Source of the DNA: Epinephelus fuscoguttatus
Taxonomy: Eukaryota; Chordata; Actinopteri; Perciformes; Serranidae
DNA length: 64,000 bases
Direction of reading: 5' to 3'
Assembly (NCBI RefSeq): GCF_011397635.1
Contig: NC_064773.1
Span: 27,150,949 to 27,214,948, forward strand
Positions within the stretch are counted from its first letter, which is position 1. Every line of letters starts with the position of its first letter. A program made the position numbers and the translations under genes. Shown piece by piece: positions 57,661-64,000 of the stretch. Below the pieces are notes generated by a model. That model made no database searches, was not told the DNA's origin, and saw nothing but the letters and a program-made list of their open reading frames with translations.

Positions 57661-60144
57661 GGGCAGGCCGATTGCTTGGTCTCCAGTATTGTTGTTTGCA
57701 GCGTCCGGCCTGACACCGCACTTCTTTGAGTCAAGATTATTGTCCAGAGTATGTATATGTGTCACTTGTTCACAACATTTCATGGCCTCAGTGAAGTCAA
57801 AGCCCAGCTATTTCTCGGAACAAAATTATTCCTTTTATTTTAGTCCATCTGATGCATGAAATGTTTGAGTTTGCTACAGTGTAACATCTGCATCTCTCTT
57901 TCTTCATTTGTCATTGAATGTACTGTACTGTAAGCAACAGAGAGCGAGCTGTACCCAGCGTGCTGCTCAGAGGTGTAGGAGTCAATAGGAGTCCCCTTTC
58001 AATGCACAGTGTATGCATAACTCAGTACAAGTGAGTATGTCCCATAGATCTCAAGAGCTTGCACTCAACATTGCACTTCCTTGGGTCTTCAATAATACAC
58101 CCGCCAAGTGTGAATTCGATTGAATGAACAGTTGCGGAGAAAATCAAAGGACAGACATACAGATAGATGGTGCTGAATGTGGGCAGAACCTGATGTGACA
58201 GACATGGAAGATTGGCTTGCTCACTAATGAAAGCTGTATTGCTAATAAATACCATGAGATATGACTTTATTGGTACATTTTATATTTTCTTATGGTGTGT
58301 GCCTGTCTTCTGACTCACTGCCACCCAGGCAGCATCTCTCATGTGGGGCATGGCCAATATCATACACTGTTCTTCCATACATACTTCTGTGCTCTTGCTT
58401 GAGGCTGCTACTTCACAAACTTCCAAAGTCGAATGCCCCAAGATGCGAAGATGTGCATTTGCTTTTACTGGAATGTTTTACTGCCTCTCTGGTCACATTG
58501 AATGGAGGTGAACAAGAGGCAAAAATTTGCTGGCGTTAATTTCCCTCATGTGTGGCTACAGTATACCCTAAAGCAGGGTAAGAATGAAAATGGCAATAGT
58601 TAGTTTTGAAAGGGTATTAATGAGCATCATTGTTGGAAAAATGTGTAGCTGTGTGCAGCTTTTTGCAGTATTTTAGTTCACTTTAAGTCAAAGTTAGGAA
58701 CTACCCTGAGACTACCTGCTCGCAGAAAGAGTTGGCAATACGAGTGAAGCCGCAGGGGTGCAGTTGGTGTCCAATTCGATCTCCAGTTTAGGTCCTGCCA
58801 GGATGCTGATGAGCAGCGGTTATTTCAGCCTTAGAAAAGTCGTAAGCCTTTACATTAACACGGTAACACAACCTATTAACCTGGACAGAGTGTGTGAGAG
58901 TTAATGTTAGTGTTAATCCCTAAATACGGCCTATATCAGTTACTTAGCAGGTAGTCTGCCTCTTAATCTGGTCCAGCAGGAGTTTATGGTGAATCCTTAC
59001 TGTCCATAGTATTTTTTTTTTCTCTGTAATGAGATTTAGTCTCTCATTTTTTGTCCAAAAACACTTACTATACAGACTTCATGCATAGTTTTCTTAGACA
59101 GTGTCTTAGTGTATGGGGGGAAATGAGTCCCCCACTACTGTTTTCTTATATTGCTTCCAAAATGAAGCACTAAAGGAGAAAACAAGTGCAATGGTGTGCA
59201 ACCAAGGAGTCAGCTACCACAACCAAATTACTGTGGTTCCAAGTGGCTAAATATTCTTAAAGAATCCAGCTCCTTGGACAAAAACAAATACCAATGTTCA
59301 GTTTTAGATACAGCACCTACCTCATGATGAGAATAAGCTGCTTATTCTTCCCTCTGAGTCTCTTTGGATAAGATTGTCAGCCAAAAGCCTAAAATGTAAA
59401 TGTGAAATGTTACAATGCCTTTAATCTGATTAACTGACAGGCAAAGCCAATTACCTTTGTCTATTCCAGTCTATTTCTAGTGCAAGAAATCCTGTTAATG
59501 ACACGCCAACACCCAGGAATACAGATACTCACTGGTGGCAGAGTCCAGTGTATTTTGAAGCCAATTACTTCTATCCATTTGATGTTTTTGCTTTTTTTTA
59601 ATCAGGAGTGCATTGGAAGCCATGCTAGCAATCTGCTTCACTCACATATCTCACATTAGCTCTGCAAACTTTAACATATGCAACATCTAGATTTCTGCAA
59701 ACAAGCATCACCCACAAGATGAATTTCTGCATGGACACATAGTCTACATGCAAGGGCACACACCCATACACACATGCAGTGCCAGGGGTATTTCTGTCAG
59801 CGACACACACTATCGTCACTCCTGAGCTCTACAGGCTTGGCGAGCTTCAGACAAAGAGTTCCTTCTGTCTCCAGCCTGTCAATCCAATATGGTTGCTGGC
59901 AGTGACTCAATTTCATTATTGCCTTCCCACGGCTTACAACTAGCACTGCTCGCTGAACAAAGTCACTGAGGGAGAGTCTGAAATTAGCCTCCTCTCTGCC
60001 CTGATGGTTGAAGTTGGATGGGAAAACATGAAGGGCTGGCAGAATGAAAGTGAAGAGGCAGTGAAGACAAACACACCTCATCGACACTGTTTTTTGATAA
60101 AGACTATCACGTCACACTTCAAGCTATGCTTATCAACGAAAGCA

Positions 60145-60570
60145 TTAGTTCAGCATTTTGGGAAATACACTTATTTTCGTCATTGCTTTGTACTGCTTTC
60201 ACATCCATAAATTAGAAATGTAGCTGGAGCCAGCAACTGGTTAGCTTAGCTTGGTACAAAGACTGGAAACAGGGGTAAACAATGAGCTCTGCTCCATCCA
60301 AGGGCAACAAAATCTGCCTACCAGCACAATGTAATGTGCCAGGTAACCAGTAGAAACTCCACAAAGTTACTGAAATAGAAGAAATAGTCTGGCACAGCAC
60401 AAGATCCCTGTAAAAAGGCAGAATTTTGATTTTATACTTCAACTTTGTATGGATTTCACTAACAATTAGTTAGCTTTACAGCTGCTGGCAGATTTTGCTA
60501 CCTTTGGACAGAACCAGGCTAACTGTTTTCCTGTTTCCAGCCATGGCTTAGTCAAGCTAAGCTGACCAAC
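60145..60570. mobile_element. Fold-back element, repeat family C
   Basis: The left arm, agccagcaactggttagctt then agcttggtacaaagactgga, is matched in reverse complement by ttccagccatggcttagtca and agctaagctgaccaactgct on the right. The opening ttagttcagcattttgggaa is the usual start of this teleost family. Exact ends are uncertain. Confidence 0.6.
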
Positions 60571-61101
60571 TGCTGAATTTGGAACGTATCTATTGCCCTT
60601 TTTCCACCAATGTGGAACCAATTCCATTCACAGAACCAGAGCTAATGTGGTGGAAAGGTGGCATATGATCCAAAGGTTTTCTGCACATGGCTCTCAACAT
60701 GGAGGTGACGAGTCATAGGCTAGCAGCTAATGGTGATAACTCCATAATCAGCACTAACATCAGCAACAGTGCTGACAGCGCTAACAGTGTAAACTGGGGC
60801 AAACTGGAGAATGGGCGCTATGCTTCTGTCGTCCTGATAACAGTAGCTGCCTTTTAAGTACAGTGAAAAGCGGCAGCAATAAGCTAGCTAGTGGGATACA
60901 CACACAGGGACTCATATGCACTAACATTCACGTGCGGTGAACCCTCTACCACATCAAAGAACACAGAAGCTCGGATTACAACACAACCACAGGTAGTGTG
61001 ACTTCATTCTCACCTCAGGACACCATTACTCCACTATATTCTAACATTACAAATATTGGTTTGCTACTATATCTATAGGCTGGATATTGTATAGAGCTCC
61101 A

Positions 61102-62328
61102 TTAAAGGGAAATTTCGGTTTATTTCAACCTGTCTCCTATCGTCCTAAATTTGTTTCAAGTGACTAGTGACATAAAAATAATAGTTAGCATGTTAGCCGT
61201 TAGCCTAGATACAGCCAATAGCGTCAGAGCCGTTAAAACGTAAGTGAACGGGCATACTTCAAGTGCAAAGTTAGTCCACTAAACAAGCTTTTTTCCCACA
61301 AAGACCGCCTCATATCGTTAGGATAAATGTCAGAGAACATAATAGAAAACAACATGTAAATGTGTTGTCTTACCTTACCGGTGTGGTGCCATGTTTGTTT
61401 ACCATTTAGCTCTGCTTTCCAAAGCACAGCCGAAATATCGCGAGAACAAGCAGCGATTTCATACCGTGCCTGAAATATTGCGAGCTCTAGATAAAGCCCA
61501 GCTGGATACTACTCCTGGTGGAGGTGTCTCGTCCTCGGTTACATCTACACCTTGAAAATAAGTCTGCAACCGGTCCCATTTCTTGCAACAGAGGCATTCC
61601 TCTTCTGTGGGCATCGGGGCACAGCATTCACAGGTACACCACCCATCTCCAGAGCTACGCAGCCTTGCAGCAGCCATTCCTCCTCTCTCGTCCTCTACCT
61701 GTTGCACCTCTCTCTCTCTCTCCTCCTCCGTTCTTCAATTTCACGAAGCTCTTCGTCAGTGTATTCTGGCTCAAATAAATAAGGGCGGCCATCAAACTCT
61801 GCAAAATCAAAATCCTCCTCCACAAAGTCGTAGTCTGGCAAAAAGTCAGCCATTATTCTATAAATCTTTCATAAAATAAATGAATGAACTTTTCAGGCTA
61901 CTGTCCGGTTCTGCCTTCCAGCTGTTTCTGCTTGTTCTCGCGCGATTTCAGGCACGGTATGAGATCGCTGCTTGTTCTCGCGATGTTTCGGCCGCACTTT
62001 GGAAAGCAGAGCTAAATGGTAAACAAACATGGCAGCACACCGGTAAGGTAAAACAACACGTTTACATGTCGTTTTCTATATGTTCTCTGACATTGATCCT
62101 GACGATATGAGGTGGTCTTTGTGGAAAAAAAAGCTTGTTTAGTGGACTAACTTTGCACTTGAAGGTTGCCCGTTCACTTACGTTTTAACGGGTCTGACGC
62201 TACTATGCGCCCCGGCTGTATCTAGGCTAACGGCTAACATGCTAACTATTATTTTTATGTCACTAGTCACTTCAAACAAATTTAGGACGATAGCAGACAG
62301 GTTGAAATAAACTGAAATTTCCCTTTAA
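61102..62328. mobile_element. TTAA-flanked fold-back element with passenger reading frame (1227 bp)
   Basis: TTAA at 61102-61105 and 62325-62328. Inverted arms of about 400 bases pair almost throughout: agggaaatttcggtttattt on the left against agggaaatttcagtttattt in reverse complement on the right, then gttagcatgttagccgttag, aaacaagcttttttcccaca and agcagcgatttcataccgtg. The centre (about 61510-61900) is unpaired and carries the pseudogene at 61459-61853. No transposase is present, so it depends on an enzyme supplied elsewhere; TTAA points to the piggyBac group. Confidence 0.8.
61459..61853 (-). pseudogene. Frameshifted reading frame with a P2X7-C-terminal-like cysteine motif
   Basis: On the minus strand an ATG at 61853 starts an acidic frame (MADFLPDYDFVEEDFDFAEF, then EPEYTDEELREIEERRRRER). 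It runs into a GA dinucleotide tract at about 61708-61722, where the frame is lost. In the next frame it continues with RLRSSGDGWCTCECCAPMPT, EEECLCCKKWDRLQTYFQG and ends TGA at 61461-61459. The W-C-x-C-x2-C...E-C-x-C-C pattern resembles the zinc-binding intracellular domain of P2X7 receptors, which also occurs in many short invertebrate and fish proteins; this assignment is from memory. The likely cause of the break is slippage in the GA repeat. The last codons lie within the inverted arm of the host element, so the frame belongs to the element and is not a host gene. Confidence 0.6.
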
Positions 62329-64000
62329 CATAATCACAAGATGGACTGGAAGAAAAACTAGCACCAGTGCTCATTCCAGTAAATTTAATTCAACTCACTT
62401 TTTAAAATATGAACATCTCAAAAGCTAACAGAAATCCCCATTAGATGTGCTGTCATTTCTGGTTTTCTTTTGTGATGGAAGTATTAATTTATCTTTTAAG
62501 TTTATTCATTTCCAGCACCCTACTGTGTGTACTTTTGATTTCATTTCCTACATTTTCAGAATGTCAAGATGAGTTTTACTTGACTTATTCTATTTGAAAC
62601 AAAGTGACAGTCACTGCTGCTGAACACGCAAGAAAAGAAAGTGAAATTTAAGATCTCTTGTCTCTTTGTCATGTAACTTTGATGAAAGCTTTCATCTTAT
62701 GGTTTGGGCTTTTTTTTGCCTGTGCAAAAAAATTCATTTTTTGTTTGCTTAGAGCCCACTGAACCAGGCTCAGCCAAGTCTGTTCTCTACATGAGGGTTT
62801 CGAGACCAGTGTTACTTCCCTCTGGCATGTCAGCAATGTCTGTAGTTCAGAATCAGCCCTACTGTCCGTGCTCTGTTTCACTTGAGAGATTATCCACAAT
62901 CAGATCCAGCCAAAGCTGCTGGTTAAAGGAGAACTTCCATTACCTTTCAGCTTTTACCTCTGCTTTCTGCAAGTCGACTGGAAAAAAACCCTGAAAAATG
63001 TGACCATACAAAAATCCCTTATCACGTTGTTTCACTCTACTTGCGTTAGGAGCTCATTCGACACAAGCACTAATGCATGGCTGAGGCAAACATGCATGTC
63101 TTTATGTGTTTGCATAGGAACACACACACAGTACTCAAGCAGAGCAAGAGCCGGGGGGATTAGGTAATCAGTTGTGATACCACGCATCGGTGAGGTGCCA
63201 CAGAAATAGATACACTGATGGAGAGGACAGAGAGAGCAGGATGTTCGTTTGAGGTCAGATCACATAAAGCTGGAGCAGCTGGAGCAAAGGGACCAAAAAA
63301 CACTCAAGAAGGGGAGGAATCAGACAGCAACACGAGGGTGAACGAGATGAAGCTATTCAGCCAAGGATGCCATCTTTCATTAACTTCAACTCAGACTTTT
63401 AGCGTCTGGTGAAGTCTGACTCAGATGAAATTTATTTTTAACCATTATTTATCCAGGGAAAACTGACTAAGCATTGAGGAGGGGAGAGTGTTTCCTCAGT
63501 TTGTTTAGCTAACGTCTAATATCCAGCTGCAGGACTTGTTTGTATACTGCTTCCACCCTCCATCTCTGAGTGTACTTTGTCTCCTTTGAAAGACATGAGG
63601 GTTTAACAGGTAGGGAGTCTGACAAAAAAGTGCAATTAAGTTGCATTATGGGAAGTATAGGATCAAGTGTGATCCAGTGGCGCTTGATTCATATGAGGGG
63701 TAGTAGTCAGGATATCTATGCAGAGGTTTGGACCATTCTTTCTTCTGACTTTGAGAGTGCAATACTAAGACCTTGTTCACATGTACATAGGTATATTTGA
63801 AAACAGCATCAGAAACCACGTTTTCAGTGTTGATGTGAAGACAGGAAAAACAGATCAGGTGTCGCAGATGCTGCAACATTTCATGCAATGGCGGACGTGG
63901 CTAAAATAGTGCTGGCTCTAATTTTGCAGGACTTTTTACATGTTTAAATATAAATGTAAAGTTACACTTCCACTATATTGCGGAATAGAGGCATCAGGAT
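62329..64000. other. Right end of the window, no supported gene
   Basis: AT-rich DNA with short frames that show no family features. It may still be intron of the gene beginning at 50825. Confidence 0.45.

Larger units (their letters stand above)
51102..61101 (+). other. Probable first intron of the unidentified gene
   Basis: No exon with a credible acceptor, donor and phase was found. Contents: T/A-rich single-copy DNA, a GT/CG tract (53366-53426), a pyrimidine tract (53530-53850), a GT run (54254-54311), a perfect hairpin (54934-54970), a TA run (55922-55976) and repeat copies at 55545, 57195 and 60145. Whether this is intron or intergenic depends on where the gene continues. Confidence 0.45.

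Overview
This window is nuclear DNA from a vertebrate, almost certainly a ray-finned fish of the percomorph type. The reasons are spliced genes with GT-AG introns, long CA/GT microsatellites, TTAA-flanked inverted-repeat elements of the kind abundant in teleosts, and a tRNA-derived SINE I recognise from perciform genomes. Nothing bacterial, no CRISPR array and no operon is present. No search or alignment was run; identities come from reading translated exons against remembered family sequences.

Layout. (1) 1-2220 is mostly unannotated AT-rich DNA, with one weak hint of a minus-strand first exon near 229-400. (2) 2228-4274 holds coa6 (plus strand), an 80-residue twin-cysteine factor for cytochrome c oxidase copper delivery, with a CRE/ETS-like promoter, a non-coding first exon and two coding exons. 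(3) 6883-29699 holds slc13a4 (minus strand), a sodium-coupled sulfate transporter. I recovered 16 coding exons whose phases all match and that join into 634 residues. One intron uses a GC donor. coa6 and slc13a4 are convergent, about 2.6 kb apart. (4) 29.7-50 kb is intergenic and repeat-rich. It holds a SINE inside a TTAA element, a fold-back element, two hAT-type elements with 8-bp target duplications, microsatellites and a 0.6 kb T-rich minisatellite. (5) 50.2-51.1 kb holds the 5' part of an unidentified plus-strand gene: leader with two uORFs, signal peptide, Ser/Thr/Gln/Glu-rich stalk, and a phase-1 donor. The rest of the window appears to be its first intron, although the following exon was not found. 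(6) 61102-62328 is a TTAA-flanked fold-back element carrying a frameshifted reading frame with a cysteine-rich motif resembling the P2X7 C-terminal zinc domain.

The three genes have no evident joint function: mitochondrial copper delivery, sulfate uptake, and a secreted or membrane protein of unknown role. The most informative material is the transposon stratigraphy (a SINE with a paralogous empty site, and nested hAT elements), the passenger domain in the fold-back element, and the GC-AG intron. I found no convincing wholly new system.
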